Positions 15,503 to 25,204 of a DNA stretch of 64,000 nucleotides are shown one piece after another (position 1 is the first letter of the stretch; every line of letters starts with the position of its first letter). Source of the DNA: Mycobacterium paraterrae (GTDB lineage Bacteria > Actinomycetota > Actinomycetes > Mycobacteriales > Mycobacteriaceae); assembly GCF_022430545.2 (NCBI RefSeq), contig NZ_CP092488.2:2170001-2234000 (forward strand), in the 5' to 3' direction. Both the position numbers and the translations under genes were made by a program. The notes below the pieces were generated by a model. That model did no database searches and had not been told where the DNA came from. It was given only the letters and a program-made list of their open reading frames with translations.

Positions 15503-16921
15503 GAGCCTGTCACGAATTTTGTGTAAGTCAGAGGTGATTTGACTACGAATTGTAGTCTAACACAACGGAATTCGTCCCGGGAACAGTCTGGCGAGTGTGT
15601 TCAATGCCACAGTCCAGTTGTACGTTCCGGTGCCCGAGAATCCTCCTCTGTCGCTGGAGATGTTGCGCAATCCGAGATACAGCAACTTCATCGCGGCGTC
15701 CTTGTCGGGGAAATGGCCGCGGTTTTTGGTGATCTTGCGCAGCTGGAAGTTGATCGACTCGATGGCGTTGGTGGTGTAAACGATCTTGCGCAGCTCCACC
15801 GGATAATCCAGGAACGGCACGAACTCTGGCCAGGCGTTGCGCCAAACGTCGATTGCCCCAGGATATTGGGCCCCGTAGGCGGTGTCGAACTCTTTGAGCG
15901 CGAGCTCGGCGGCCTCGGTGGTCGACGCGCCATAGATCGCGCGCATCGAGGTCGCGACCTTCTTGCGGTCCTTGTAGGACACGAAGCGCATGGCGTTGCG
16001 GATGACGTGCACCACGCAGGTCTGCACCACGGTGTCGGGAAAGGTCGAGCGGATCGCATCAGGCAGCCCGGTCAGCCCGTCGCAGCAGGCGATCAGGATG
16101 TCGCGCACCCCGCGGTTGCGCAGGTCGATGACGACTTTCTGCCAGAATTTGGCGCCCTCGGAGTCTTGGATCCAGACCCCCAGGGCGTGTTTGCGGCCCT
16201 CCAGATCCACCCCGATGGCCAGATAGGCCACCTTGGTCGTGACCACCCCGTTGTCCTTGATGCGCAACCGCAGCCCGTCGATGTAGAGGATGGGATAGAC
16301 CTCATCGAGCGGGCGGGACTGCCAGGCCTTGATCTCATCGACCACGACGTCGGTGACATTAGAGATCAGCTCGCGCGACACGGCAGCCCCGTACACCTCC
16401 TGCAGATGGGCTTCAATGTCGCGGGTGGTCATCCCGCGCGAATACAGCGACAACACAACGGAATTGATGTTATTGAGTCGGCGGGTCTTCTTGGGCACGA
16501 TCGCCGGCTCGAACGATCCGTTGCGGTCGCGCGGCACGGAGATATCCACTGGACCGTTGACCGTGGACACCGTCTTCGAGCTGAACCCGTTGCGCGAATT
16601 GCCCGACCCGCGCCCGGCCAGATCCCCGGACTCATAGCCCAGATGATGAGTCATCTCGGTCTGCAGCGAGCGCTCCAGCACCGCCTTAGTCAACTCATTG
16701 AGCAAACCGTCCGCGCCGTCGATCGGAGTGCCCGACTTCACCGCATCCTTGATCAGCGAATCCAGCGTCTCCGCCGAAAACGTCTCGGCCAGCCGCCGCG
16801 CCGCCGACTTCTCCTCAGCCGACGACTGCGTGGTCTTCGTCACAAAACACTCCTTCTGTCCGCCCCAACGGCGGTCCGATCTTGGACCACCCCGGACTTA
16901 CACAGATGGAATGACACGCCC
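15503..16921 (-). mobile_element. IS256-family insertion sequence, complete (1419 bp)
   Basis: One transposase gene on the minus strand. The ends are imperfect inverted repeats sharing TGTCA near the tip and GTGTAAGTC about 18 bases in. A perfect 8-bp direct repeat ACGTGTGA flanks the element (15495-15502 and 16922-16929), the size expected for IS256. Gene and duplication are intact, so it is a recent insertion. Confidence 0.92.
15557..16843 (-). CDS. IS256-family (mutator-type) transposase
   Basis: 428 residues, full length for the family. Conserved blocks: PILYIDGLRLRIKDNG (first catalytic Asp), ILIACCDGLTGLPDAI (second Asp), QTCVVHVIRNAMRFV and YTTNAIESINFQLRK (Glu). GTG start at 16843 is supported by AAGGAG a few bases upstream. 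No internal stop or frameshift. Confidence 0.93.
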   Translation of the reverse strand: MTKTTQSSAEEKSAARRLAETFSAETLDSLIKDAVKSGTPIDGADGLLNELTKAVLERSLQTEMTHHLGYESGDLAGRGSGNSRNGFSSKTVSTVNGPVDISVPRDRNGSFEPAIVPKKTRRLNNINSVVLSLYSRGMTTRDIEAHLQEVYGAAVSRELISNVTDVVVDEIKAWQSRPLDEVYPILYIDGLRLRIKDNGVVTTKVAYLAIGVDLEGRKHALGVWIQDSEGAKFWQKVVIDLRNRGVRDILIACCDGLTGLPDAIRSTFPDTVVQTCVVHVIRNAMRFVSYKDRKKVATSMRAIYGASTTEAAELALKEFDTAYGAQYPGAIDVWRNAWPEFVPFLDYPVELRKIVYTTNAIESINFQLRKITKNRGHFPDKDAAMKLLYLGLRNISSDRGGFSGTGTYNWTVALNTLARLFPGRIPLC

Positions 16922-16929
16922 ACGTGTGA

Positions 16930-17362
16930 GGTGTGGTTCGAACGCGCCGGCCAACCCATCGGCGCCGGGCGGTCGACCCGGGTGATCAACCGGCGGCTGC
17001 GCCGCGCGCTGGAGCGCCGCGACCGGGCCTGCGTGGTTCCCGGCTGCGGGGCCACCCGCGGCCTGCACGCCCACCACCTTCAGCACTGGGAAGACGGCGG
17101 CCCCACCGAGTTGGACAACCTGGTCCTGGTCTGCCCCTATCACCACCGCCTACACCACCAGGGCGGCATCACCCTGACCGGACCCGCCACCAACCTCACC
17201 GTCACCGACGAAGACGGCCACCCGCTCAGCGGAGCCGCACTAGCCCACACACCCACACAACCCCCACCCGACGTCCCGGCCTACCCCGGACCACTGGGCG
17301 AACGCGCCCAATGGTGGTGGTACACCCCCTACCAACCACAGGCGCCACCCTCAAACAACTGA
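16930..17362 (+). pseudogene. 13E12/DUF222-HNH protein, 3' part with HNH nuclease domain
   Basis: Continuation of the gene interrupted at 15502. VWFERAGQPIGAGRS leads into the HNH endonuclease motif: CVVPGC, then HAHHLQHWEDGG, NLVLVCPYHH and LHHQGG, giving the two Cys and the His/Asn/His set in order. A Pro-rich tail (TPTQPPPDVPAYPGPL) ends the protein. Without the 5' part there is no start codon or ribosome site of its own, so this half is probably silent. Confidence 0.88.
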
Positions 17363-17416
17363 AGGTGCGCCACGAAACAGTCGGCGGCACAGGCGAGTTC
17401 GGTGTCGCTCGATAGG

Positions 17417-17992
17417 CTATTCCCCCTTGAGGCTGCCGATGCCGAGCGAGAAGTCGGTGCGCGCCGCTCGCGAGTCCGCCTGATGCTCCTGCACGTAGCC
17501 CTGCGGATCGCGGTCGACGATCGGCAGTCCTCGCGTCGTGGGATGCTCGGCCATGAACTCCCGGTACTGAGCCCCGAGCGACTCGCGTAGCCCGATCGGT
17601 GCGTGACGCCGGAAGTCGGCCAGGCCTTCGCGCTCCTCTTCGGCCATGTGATCGTCGTTGGCGACCCTGGTCCGTCCGACCGCCGCCCACCACTCATCGG
17701 TCGCAAGTTCTGCGGCGTTCGCATCACGCACGCCGTCGCGGATGTCGTTGTGGTCACCGATCGCGTCGAGCGTCTCGCCCTCGGCGTCGTCACCGCCGCG
17801 TTTGAGCAGCTGCGGGTAGAAGATTTTCTCCTCGATCAGGGCATGCACGTCGAGCTTGTCCGCTAGCGGGCGCCAGACCCTTATCAGCGCGTGCCGATTG
17901 ACCGGTGTCTGCGCCTGCAGCTCGTCGAGCTTGGCGAACTGTTCGCGAAACCAGTCGTGGTCGTCGAGGATGAGCATGGTGATATCGGCCAT
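17417..17992 (-). CDS. hemerythrin-like HHE-domain protein
   Basis: 191 residues from ATG 17992; the frame upstream reads through the MFS gene and is not native. MLILDDHDWFREQFAKL, then HALIEEKIFYPQL, DHNDIRDGV and NDDHMAEEEREGL supply the His and Glu ligands of an HHE di-iron site in the right order. Such proteins bind oxygen, NO or iron and are linked to redox stress in mycobacteria. The C-terminal ~50 residues are low-complexity. It lies 13 bases downstream of the broken transporter on the same strand. Confidence 0.87.
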   Translation of the reverse strand: MADITMLILDDHDWFREQFAKLDELQAQTPVNRHALIRVWRPLADKLDVHALIEEKIFYPQLLKRGGDDAEGETLDAIGDHNDIRDGVRDANAAELATDEWWAAVGRTRVANDDHMAEEEREGLADFRRHAPIGLRESLGAQYREFMAEHPTTRGLPIVDRDPQGYVQEHQADSRAARTDFSLGIGSLKGE

Positions 17993-18005
17993 CCCCACCA
18001 GTAAA

Positions 18006-19423
18006 TCAGCTGGGCGCCGGTCGTGACTCGCCGCTTGCGGGTTTCCAGCGGACGGCCAATCCGGCGGCGATGAGCGCGGCGGTGCCGGCCGCCGCGGCGA
18101 CGAACACCCACCCGCGACGGACGGCGGCAAGGTCGACGCCGGGCTGGTAAAGCATCGTCAACGCGGTGGTGCCCAACACCATGCCCAGCTGTCTGGCGGT
18201 ATTCGTGACCGCCGACCCGGCCCCCCACCGGTCGGCCGGTAGGGCGAGTCCGGTGACAGCCGACAGGCTCGGCAACACCAACCCCACTCCGGCGCCGGTG
18301 AATAACTGAGCGGGAAAGTAGTCGGCCAGATAGTGCGGTGTCGTCCCGATGGTGGACAACCAAATTCCGATCCCGGTGGCGTAAAGCCCTGCTCCCGCCG
18401 CGGCGACCCAACCGATACCTATCTTGCCGACTAGTCGCCCGGCCAGCGGCGAGACGACGACCACCATGACGGGACCCGGCGCCAGGCACAGTCCGGCAGC
18501 CGCCGGCGGCATACCCCACACGGTGGTGAGCAGCATGACCCCGCTCAGCAACATCGCCCCGTGCGCTGCCGAAAACACCAGCAGCGCAAGGCAACTCGAC
18601 CACATCGGCAGCACCCGCACGGCGGCGAGGTCGACGGCCGGCGATGGATGGCGCAGTGAACGCCACACAGCCAGCGCCATTGCTCCGACAGCGCCGACTA
18701 CCGCCGCGGTGATAGCGCTGGTGCTGCGACCGACCACCGGCAGCTCGATCAGTGCCCACACCAGCGCCCCGACACCGACCACCAAACTGAGTGCGCCGAA
18801 TAGGTCTGGAACACCGGTACCGGTTCCGGCGGCCCTGGACAGCACGACGGTCCCGGCCACCACGGCCAGCAGCCCCACCGGGATGTTGACGAAAAAGATC
18901 CAGCGCCAGGACAACTGGACCAGCGCCCCCCCAACTGGCGGTCCGAGCGCCGCAGCCGTCGCACCCACGGCCGACCAGGTGCTGACGGCGACTGCCCGCC
19001 GGGACGCGGGGACCGCGGCCAACAAAAGCGCGGCGAACTCGGCATCAGCATCGCCGCACCGAGGGCCTGCACGGCGCGGGATGCGACCAGCATGGGAAAC
19101 GAACCCGCCAGGCCACAAGTGGCCGAGCCCGACGTGAAGACCACCAGTCCAGCCAGGAAAATCCTGCGATGGCCGTACCGATCGCCCAGCCGGCCCGCCG
19201 GATTCATGAATGCGGCAAAGACGAGGGTGTAGGCGTTCAGCACCCATGACATCGCTCCGAGATCGGCGGTGCCGAAGGCCTGTCGGATGTCGGGAAAAGC
19301 GATGTTCACGATGAACAGGTCAAGGCTTGCCAGGAAGGCGGCGGTCGACACCACCAGAACGGTCGCCGTTGAACGCGTCGTCGGTACCTGCGTTGTTGTC
19401 GTCACGCCCGCCTCGCGTTGCAT
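18006..19423 (-). pseudogene. DHA2-type MFS drug exporter, frameshifted
   Basis: Two overlapping frames together make one 14-helix-type major facilitator. The first (from about 19423 or GTG 19405) gives FLASLDLFIVNIAFPDIR, the MNPAGRLGDRYGHRR motif A and AVQALGAAMLMPSS. The second resumes as ALLLAAVPASRRAVAVSTW and runs to 18006. The switch falls near 19030-19040, where one base appears to be missing. Either a real single-base deletion inactivated the gene or there is a sequencing error. DHA2 exporters expel drugs by proton antiport; the substrate is unknown. Confidence 0.8.
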
Positions 19424-19556
19424 TCGACCGACAGGACAAGCACCCACCCGGTCGCTAGATATAGCTAACAATACCTAGCCAGGGGGTGGCGGGGACATCG
19501 CGGAAGGAGTTAGTTAAGTCACTACGCACGAGTCGAATAAGACCTAGGCTCGAGCG

Positions 19557-20273
19557 ATGACGGTCCCGTACGACGAGGCGCTGCGTGAGCAGATCCGTGA
19601 TCGGCTCGCCGGGCACGACCGTCGCGTCGTGGACGATCCGGTGAAGCGTCACGCGGCCGTCGCGGTGCTGTTGGTGGACTCGGAGGTCGGGGAGGACCGG
19701 ATCGATCCTGCGCCCGTCGAAGACTGGATCGCGGGACGCCCGATGCCGGAATCGCTCGACGGCCGGATGGTCGACGTGTCGGGCGGCGCCGCATTCCTGC
19801 TGTGCCGCAGGACATCTCGACTCAGCTCGCACCCCGCGCAATGGGCGCTTCCGGGAGGGCGTCTGGATCCGGGGGAGACGGTTGTTGAGGCGGCACTGCG
19901 TGAACTCGACGAGGAGGTCGGGATCAAGCTCGCCGAGGCCAACGTGTTGGGATTGCTCGACGATTATCCGACCAGATCTGGATATGTGATTACCCCGGTC
20001 GTCATCTGGGGTGGAGGTCGACTGAATCCGCAACCGGCACCCGACGAAGTGGTGGCGGTCTATCGGGTAGGCCTCCACCAGTTGCGGCGTTCAGACTCAC
20101 CGCGATTCATATCGATTCCGGAGAGCTCGCGGCCCGTCGTCCAGATACCGCTGGGCAACGACCTCATTCATGCGCCGACAGGTGCGGTGTTGCTGCAGCT
20201 TCGCTGGCTGTGCCTTGATGGCCGCGACGATCCGGTCGACGAGTTCGAGCAGCCGGTGTTCGCCTGGAAGTGA
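19557..20273 (+). CDS. Nudix hydrolase (CoA pyrophosphatase-like)
   Basis: 238 residues. The Nudix box is complete: GRLDPGETVVEAALRELDEE followed by VG, fitting G-x5-E-x7-RE-L-x-EE-x-G near residues 100-122. The box hydrolyses nucleoside diphosphate-linked compounds with Mg. The LPGG lead-in and length are consistent with the CoA-diphosphatase (NudL-like) branch, but other substrates are possible. ATG 19557 opens the frame directly after the intergenic region shared with the divergent transporter. Confidence 0.87.
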   Translation: MTVPYDEALREQIRDRLAGHDRRVVDDPVKRHAAVAVLLVDSEVGEDRIDPAPVEDWIAGRPMPESLDGRMVDVSGGAAFLLCRRTSRLSSHPAQWALPGGRLDPGETVVEAALRELDEEVGIKLAEANVLGLLDDYPTRSGYVITPVVIWGGGRLNPQPAPDEVVAVYRVGLHQLRRSDSPRFISIPESSRPVVQIPLGNDLIHAPTGAVLLQLRWLCLDGRDDPVDEFEQPVFAWK

Positions 20274-20286
20274 ACGTATTTCGGTT

Positions 20287-21372
20287 CTAGCTTGCCGCTT
20301 GGTCTCGCCTGGTGGTCGCGCGATTTCGCTGCGCGACGAGTGGGCGGCTCGGAATGCGTTGCCGCAGAACGGGTGCGACGTCCGACTGGAAGAGCTCGAA
20401 GCTTTCACGTTGCTGAGCGGCTGTGAACCCGTCCGCATCCGCGCTCAAGTGCATCACCTCGTGACCGAGGTGCTCGTGGTACCGGCCGACCTTGTCGACG
20501 ACCTGTTCGGGACTACCGACCAGCGCGGAGCTCCGCTGAATGAAATCGTCGAGGGAGTCGAACACCACCGGAATCCCGGCGCGGCGCGCTAAGGCCAGTC
20601 GCGCCTCGAACGTCGGACGGTAGGCGGCCACCGCCTCCTGCGACGTCCGGGTGACGTAGAAGCCGGCCGTTCCCGCGCCGACCAGTGCATCCTCCGGCCG
20701 GTGACCGTAGAACTCCCACCGCTCCCGGTAGTGGCGCACCAGAGCGGCATACGGTTCGACCGGGTTGCTCACGTTGGCCGAGAAGATCGGGTCACCATGG
20801 CGGGCTGCCAAGTCGACAGAGTCGGTACTGGTCGCGCTGCCGTGCCAGATCCGGATGCCTGGTTGCAGCGGACGGGGAAGCGCCCTCGCGTGCACCAAGT
20901 TCGGTCGGAACTTCCCCGCCCACGTCACATCGTCGCTGTGCCACAGCAACCGGAACAACTCGTACCCTTCCCGATTGCGCTCCCACTGGTCGCTCGTCGT
21001 GACGTGGAAGAGCTCGGCCTGCGCGGCGCCGTTGCCCTTGCCGATAATCAGCTCGAGACGGCCGCCGGATAGGTTGTCGAGCGTCGAGTAGTCCTCGAAT
21101 GCGCGCACCGGGTCGAGCAGGCTCAGCGTCGTCACACCGGTGAACAAACTGATAGTCGTGGTACGGGCGGCAATGTGACTGAGCACAACCGGCGGCGAGG
21201 ACGAGATGAACGGATCCTCGTGCCGTTCGCCGACCGCAAAGCCGTCGAAGCCCAACTTCTCGGCCAGGACGGCTTTGTCGACGACGTCACGAAACCGCTC
21301 GGCCGGGCTCTTCTTCTCACCCGACACCGGATCGGGGACGTGGGTGATCAGCGTGATCAGCAGGAATTTCAT
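20287..21372 (-). CDS. LLM-class flavin-dependent oxidoreductase
   Basis: 361-residue luciferase-like protein. AEKLGFDGFAVGERHEDPF, TTLSLLDPVRAFEDYSTLDNLSGGR and the IWHGSATSTDSVDLAA segment are typical of the LLM barrel and cofactor site. About 100 bases downstream of the HxlR regulator on the same strand, so it may share that regulator's transcript. Substrate unknown. Confidence 0.85.
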   Translation of the reverse strand: MKFLLITLITHVPDPVSGEKKSPAERFRDVVDKAVLAEKLGFDGFAVGERHEDPFISSSPPVVLSHIAARTTTISLFTGVTTLSLLDPVRAFEDYSTLDNLSGGRLELIIGKGNGAAQAELFHVTTSDQWERNREGYELFRLLWHSDDVTWAGKFRPNLVHARALPRPLQPGIRIWHGSATSTDSVDLAARHGDPIFSANVSNPVEPYAALVRHYRERWEFYGHRPEDALVGAGTAGFYVTRTSQEAVAAYRPTFEARLALARRAGIPVVFDSLDDFIQRSSALVGSPEQVVDKVGRYHEHLGHEVMHLSADADGFTAAQQRESFELFQSDVAPVLRQRIPSRPLVAQRNRATTRRDQAAS

Positions 21373-21472
21373 GCGCCGAGCAGTGTCTTCTCACGATGGT
21401 GCCGGCTTGTGTTCACGACCATTGCTGGAGCAACGGGTCGCGAGACGGCTCAATTCCCCGATGGATCAACGA

Positions 21473-21955
21473 TTACTTTCGAGCCGCCGACTCGCGCGTT
21501 CGGAAGCCGGGACCCGGCTCAGGCGTGACGTTATGCGCGGTGATCTCTTGTTGGCAGTGCGCGCAGACCAGTACCGGGACGGCGGTCTGGTCGCACGGTT
21601 GGTGGTGTAGCACGATCGGCGGCCCCTGGGGGACTGGCAAGTGCTGATCGCCCCACTGCATCAGCACGACGATCGCGGCGAACAGGTCGCGGCCAGGGTC
21701 TGTCAGCCGATATTCGTGGCGGTCGGGATCGCTTGCGTAACGGACCTTTTCCAGCAGGCCCTTGTCGACAAGGGTTCGCAGGCGGGCCGACAAGGTGGGG
21801 CGAGGAATCTGCAGGTTGCGCGCCAACTGGCCGAACCGACGTACGCCGAAGAACGCTTCACGCAGGATCAGCAGCGTCCAGCGTTCCCCGACGATCTCGA
21901 GCGTGCGCGCGACGGACTCCCCCTCGAAGCGATGGGACAGATCCGGGTAGTCCAT
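21473..21955 (-). CDS. HxlR-family transcriptional regulator
   Basis: 160 residues. The HxlR winged helix lies at about residues 14-105 (ARTLEIVGERWTLLILREAFFGVRRFGQL then IPRPTLSARLRTLVDKGLL). The C-terminal tail has three Cys (CDQ, CAHC), a possible redox or metal-sensing feature; HxlR proteins often sense electrophiles such as quinones. A strong palindrome lies 14 bases upstream of its start, implying autoregulation and control of the divergent flavoenzyme operon. Confidence 0.88.
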   Translation of the reverse strand: MDYPDLSHRFEGESVARTLEIVGERWTLLILREAFFGVRRFGQLARNLQIPRPTLSARLRTLVDKGLLEKVRYASDPDRHEYRLTDPGRDLFAAIVVLMQWGDQHLPVPQGPPIVLHHQPCDQTAVPVLVCAHCQQEITAHNVTPEPGPGFRTRESAARK

Positions 21956-21968
21956 GGTTCACCCAATG

Positions 21969-21993
21969 TACCGGTTCAAAAAATAAACCGGTA
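21969..21993. promoter_or_regulatory. palindromic operator between HxlR gene and divergent operon
   Basis: Perfect 8-bp inverted repeat TACCGGTT-N9-AACCGGTA with an A-rich spacer. It sits 14 bases from the HxlR start and 49 bases from the divergent start at 22042. Best read as the HxlR binding site (inference from position and symmetry). Confidence 0.65.
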
Positions 21994-22041
21994 GTGGTAA
22001 CGTGACCGGACCACCACGACGCCTGTGCAAAGCGAGGACGT

Positions 22042-23172
22042 ATGGACACCGACGTCATGACCGCGCCCGTACTTTCCCGCGCCCGCCAGCTCGCCGACCT
22101 GGCCCGCGGGATGGCCGAACGCATCGACGCTGAGCGCCGGCTGCCGACCGAATTGGTTGAGGCGCTGCGTGATTCGGGGCTGCTGCGGGCCGGGGCGCCG
22201 CAGGAGGTCGATGCGCTGGAGTTGCCGGCGGGAACAGCGCTGCGCTGTGCGGAGGAGGTGGCGCGCGGCGACGCGTCGGCTGGATGGTGCGTGTCGATCG
22301 GCATCACCAGCACCCTGCTCGTCGCTTATCTGCCGCCCGCGAGCCGTACCGAGTTGTTCGGCGGCGGCCGCGGACTGGCAGCCGGGGTGTGGGCGCCCCA
22401 GGGTAGGGCGCACCGCGTGGCCGGCGGGGTGGTGGTCTCGGGGCGGTGGGCGTTTTGCAGCGGGATCACCCACGCCGACGTGTTGTTCGCCGGTTGCATC
22501 CTGGACGACAAGCCCGCTGTGGTCGCGTTGCCGACCGGGCAACTGCACATCCTCGACACCTGGCACACACTCGGATTGCGCGGTACCGGCAGCCATGACA
22601 CCGTCGCCGACGACGTGTTCGTCCCCGACGAGCGCGTGCTGTCGATCTTCGACGGCCCGGTGATCGACCGACCGCTGTACCGATTCCCGCCGTTCGGATT
22701 CTTCGCGGCATGCATCACCGCGGCGGCGATGGGAAACGCGCGGGCCGCGATCGACGACTTCGTCGAGCTGGCCATGACCAAGAAGGGTGTGGCCGCCAGC
22801 CGCACACTGGCCGAGCGATCCACCATTCAATCGGCGGTCGCCACGGCCGACTCGGCACTCGAAGCCGCCCGGGCTGGCTACTACCAAGCCATCGAAAGCG
22901 CTTGGGCGGCAGCTGAAGCCGGGCCGCATATACCGTTGACGGTACGCACTCGCCTGCGACTCGCCGCAACGCACGGGGCGCGTGTCTCGGCCGACATCGT
23001 GCGATCGATGTACGACCTGGCGGGCGGCAGCGCCATCTACGACGGCGCACCGCTGCAACGACGGCTGCGCGACGCATTCACCGCCACCGCGCACTTCCAG
23101 GTGAACGAGGCGTCGCGGGAACTGCCGGGCCGCATACTACTGGGTCAGGCCAGCGAGGCGGCGATGCTGTGA
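22042..23172 (+). CDS. acyl-CoA dehydrogenase-fold flavin monooxygenase (HsaA-like)
   Basis: 376 residues with the acyl-CoA dehydrogenase fold but the pattern of two-component flavin hydroxylases such as HsaA: LVEALRDSGLLRAGAPQE, DASAGWCVSIG, GRWAFCSGITHAD, LRGTGSHDTVADDVFVP and a C-terminal LAGGSAIYDGAPLQRRLRD. Such enzymes hydroxylate aromatics with reduced flavin from a partner. First gene of a run of four; its stop overlaps the next GTG. Probably under the HxlR operator. Confidence 0.82.
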   Translation: MDTDVMTAPVLSRARQLADLARGMAERIDAERRLPTELVEALRDSGLLRAGAPQEVDALELPAGTALRCAEEVARGDASAGWCVSIGITSTLLVAYLPPASRTELFGGGRGLAAGVWAPQGRAHRVAGGVVVSGRWAFCSGITHADVLFAGCILDDKPAVVALPTGQLHILDTWHTLGLRGTGSHDTVADDVFVPDERVLSIFDGPVIDRPLYRFPPFGFFAACITAAAMGNARAAIDDFVELAMTKKGVAASRTLAERSTIQSAVATADSALEAARAGYYQAIESAWAAAEAGPHIPLTVRTRLRLAATHGARVSADIVRSMYDLAGGSAIYDGAPLQRRLRDAFTATAHFQVNEASRELPGRILLGQASEAAML

Positions 23173-24173
23173 GATCTCCGATCGAGGCAGTCCTGCCGTT
23201 CTGGCTCGACCGGCCCGACCTGGAGGCACTCGAGATCGCCGAAGCAGTCCATGCGGCCGGACTCGACGGGCTCTGGATCGGCGAGATGGCGACGTTCGAC
23301 GCTTTCGCGCTGGCCACCGCCATTGGCGCCCGTGCCCCCGGTCTGAGACTGCGGATCGGACCGCTGCCGATCAGCGTGCGAACGCCCGCCTCGATCGCTT
23401 TGGGCGCCAGCACAGTTGCCGGCGTCACCGGCGTGCCGGTTGACATCGCCTTGGGCGCCTCAAGTCCCTTTATCGTTTCTGGCTGGCATGACCGGGACTG
23501 GTCGCACAGTGTCGGAAGGATGCGGGAGACGATCGAGTGCCTGCGCCCCATCCTGCGCGGCGAGCGTGGCGACTACGACGGTCGCTATGTCCGCAGTCAT
23601 GGTTTCCGACTACGGAATCCCCTGCGGCACTGCACGATTGGCGTCGGAGCATTCGGTCCGTCGATGCTGCGGCTCGCTGCCGAGTGCGCCGACGAGCTGG
23701 TACTGAATCTCGCATCACCGCAACGCGTGGCACGGATTCGAGAGCAGATGGACCGGCGGGCCACCGCGACGGGTCGGGTGCCGCCGCACGTGACGGCGTG
23801 GGTGCCGGTCGCCGTGCGGCCCGGTGCGGCGGCACTGCATCAACTCGCGAGTCAGCTCGCGGTCTACCTCGCCCCGCCAGGTTATGGCGAGATGTTCTGC
23901 GACCTCGGATTCACCGAGCTGGTCGAGCGCGCCCGGGCGGGCGCCCGGCGGGCGGAGCTGGCGGGCACGATCCCGCTCGAATTGGCCAGTGAATTAGCCG
24001 CTTTGGGCACGCCGGAACAGGTCGGCGATCGGATACGGGCCTACTTGGATGCCGGAGCCGACACCGTTGCGGTGATTCCTGTGACTGCCGAGGACCCTGC
24101 CGGCCGCATCGCCCTGGCCTGCGCCGCGGACATCGCTCGTACCATCCCAACCCCTCAGGAGACCGCCCTATGA
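23169..24173 (+). CDS. LLM-class oxidoreductase, possibly F420-dependent
   Basis: 334 residues starting at GTG overlapping the previous stop by four bases. AEAVHAAGLDGLWIGEM, IGPLPISVRTPASIALGAST and LGTPEQVGDRIRAYLDAGAD follow the LLM/F420-dependent oxidoreductase pattern. In this branch either FMN or F420 is used; sequence alone does not settle it. Coupled at both ends to its neighbours. Confidence 0.83.
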   Translation: MRSPIEAVLPFWLDRPDLEALEIAEAVHAAGLDGLWIGEMATFDAFALATAIGARAPGLRLRIGPLPISVRTPASIALGASTVAGVTGVPVDIALGASSPFIVSGWHDRDWSHSVGRMRETIECLRPILRGERGDYDGRYVRSHGFRLRNPLRHCTIGVGAFGPSMLRLAAECADELVLNLASPQRVARIREQMDRRATATGRVPPHVTAWVPVAVRPGAAALHQLASQLAVYLAPPGYGEMFCDLGFTELVERARAGARRAELAGTIPLELASELAALGTPEQVGDRIRAYLDAGADTVAVIPVTAEDPAGRIALACAADIARTIPTPQETAL

Positions 24174-25174
24174 CCACCGTCAACGTGCAATGCCGACTTG
24201 CCGCGCGCCCCCAGGAGACGCTGAAGGCAACGGACTTCGATATCGTCGAAGAGCCCAAACGTGTTGCGAACGATGGACAATTCGTGGTCCAGGTCAGCTA
24301 CCTCTCAATCGACCCCGCCATGCGCACGTGGATGAATGCGGGGCGAAGTTACGTGCCGCCGGTGGAAATCGGCGAGGTGATGCGGGCTTTGGGTGTCGGC
24401 CGAGTCGTCGAATCCCGACACCCCGCCTTCCCGGTCGGCGCGCACGTGTCCGGCATTTTCGGAGTCCAGCGCTACGCCGTGTCCGACGGTACCGATGTCA
24501 ACCTGGTCGACACCACACTGGCGCCGGCGCCGGTTTACCTCAGCGCCCTTGGCATCAGCGGGCTGACCGCCTATTTCGGCCTGCTCGACGTCGGCAGGCC
24601 CGAGCCGGGGCAGACCGTATTGGTGTCGGGGGCGGCCGGATCGGTCGGCAGTATCGTCGGGCAGATCGCCCGGATCAAAGGATGTCGCGCGATCGGCATC
24701 GCCGGCGGCGAGGAGAAGCGTCGATGGCTCGTCGAAGAAGCCGGATTCGACGCCGCGATCGACTACAAGTCCGCCGACCTACGGAAAGAACTCAAGGTCC
24801 ACGCCCCCGACGGAGTGGACGTCTACTTCGACAACGTCGGCGGAGCCACCCTCGAGGCCGCCCTGAACCGGCTCGCTCGCGGGGCGCGGATCGTGCTGTG
24901 CGGGGCGGTGTCGCAGTACAACGACACGCCGCGCGGACCCGCGAACTACATGCAACTGTTGGTCGCGCGCGCATCGATGACCGGGTTCGTCATCTTCGAC
25001 TACGCGCATCGGTACCCGGAAGGGGTTGCGCAACTAGCCAAATGGCTCAAGAGGGGCGAACTGCGTTCCCACGAGCAGATCGAATACGGCGATGTAGCCG
25101 ACTTTCCCGAGACGCTGCTCAAGCTGTTCCGCGGCGAGAACACCGGCAAGCTGATCCTGGCGCTGGGGGAATAG
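24170..25174 (+). CDS. MDR-family NADP-dependent oxidoreductase (prostaglandin-reductase/CurA-like)
   Basis: 334 residues, ATG overlapping the preceding stop. No zinc-ligand cysteines are visible. YLSIDPAMRTWMN (residues about 44-56), the Rossmann loop SGAAGSVGSIVGQ and VYFDNVGGATLE are diagnostic of zinc-independent medium-chain reductases that reduce enones or quinones with NADPH. Consistent with the nearby flavin enzymes forming a degradation or detoxification set for an electrophilic compound. Confidence 0.88.
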   Translation: MTTVNVQCRLAARPQETLKATDFDIVEEPKRVANDGQFVVQVSYLSIDPAMRTWMNAGRSYVPPVEIGEVMRALGVGRVVESRHPAFPVGAHVSGIFGVQRYAVSDGTDVNLVDTTLAPAPVYLSALGISGLTAYFGLLDVGRPEPGQTVLVSGAAGSVGSIVGQIARIKGCRAIGIAGGEEKRRWLVEEAGFDAAIDYKSADLRKELKVHAPDGVDVYFDNVGGATLEAALNRLARGARIVLCGAVSQYNDTPRGPANYMQLLVARASMTGFVIFDYAHRYPEGVAQLAKWLKRGELRSHEQIEYGDVADFPETLLKLFRGENTGKLILALGE

Positions 25175-25204
25175 GTACCGCGCACGGACTGGTTGGACTG
25201 GGCC

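Noticed and set aside
15539..16860. Plus-strand open frame joining the IS256 region to the HNH fragment
   Set aside because: It is antisense to the transposase; the fusion to the HNH part is accidental. The native 5' part is at 14691-15502.
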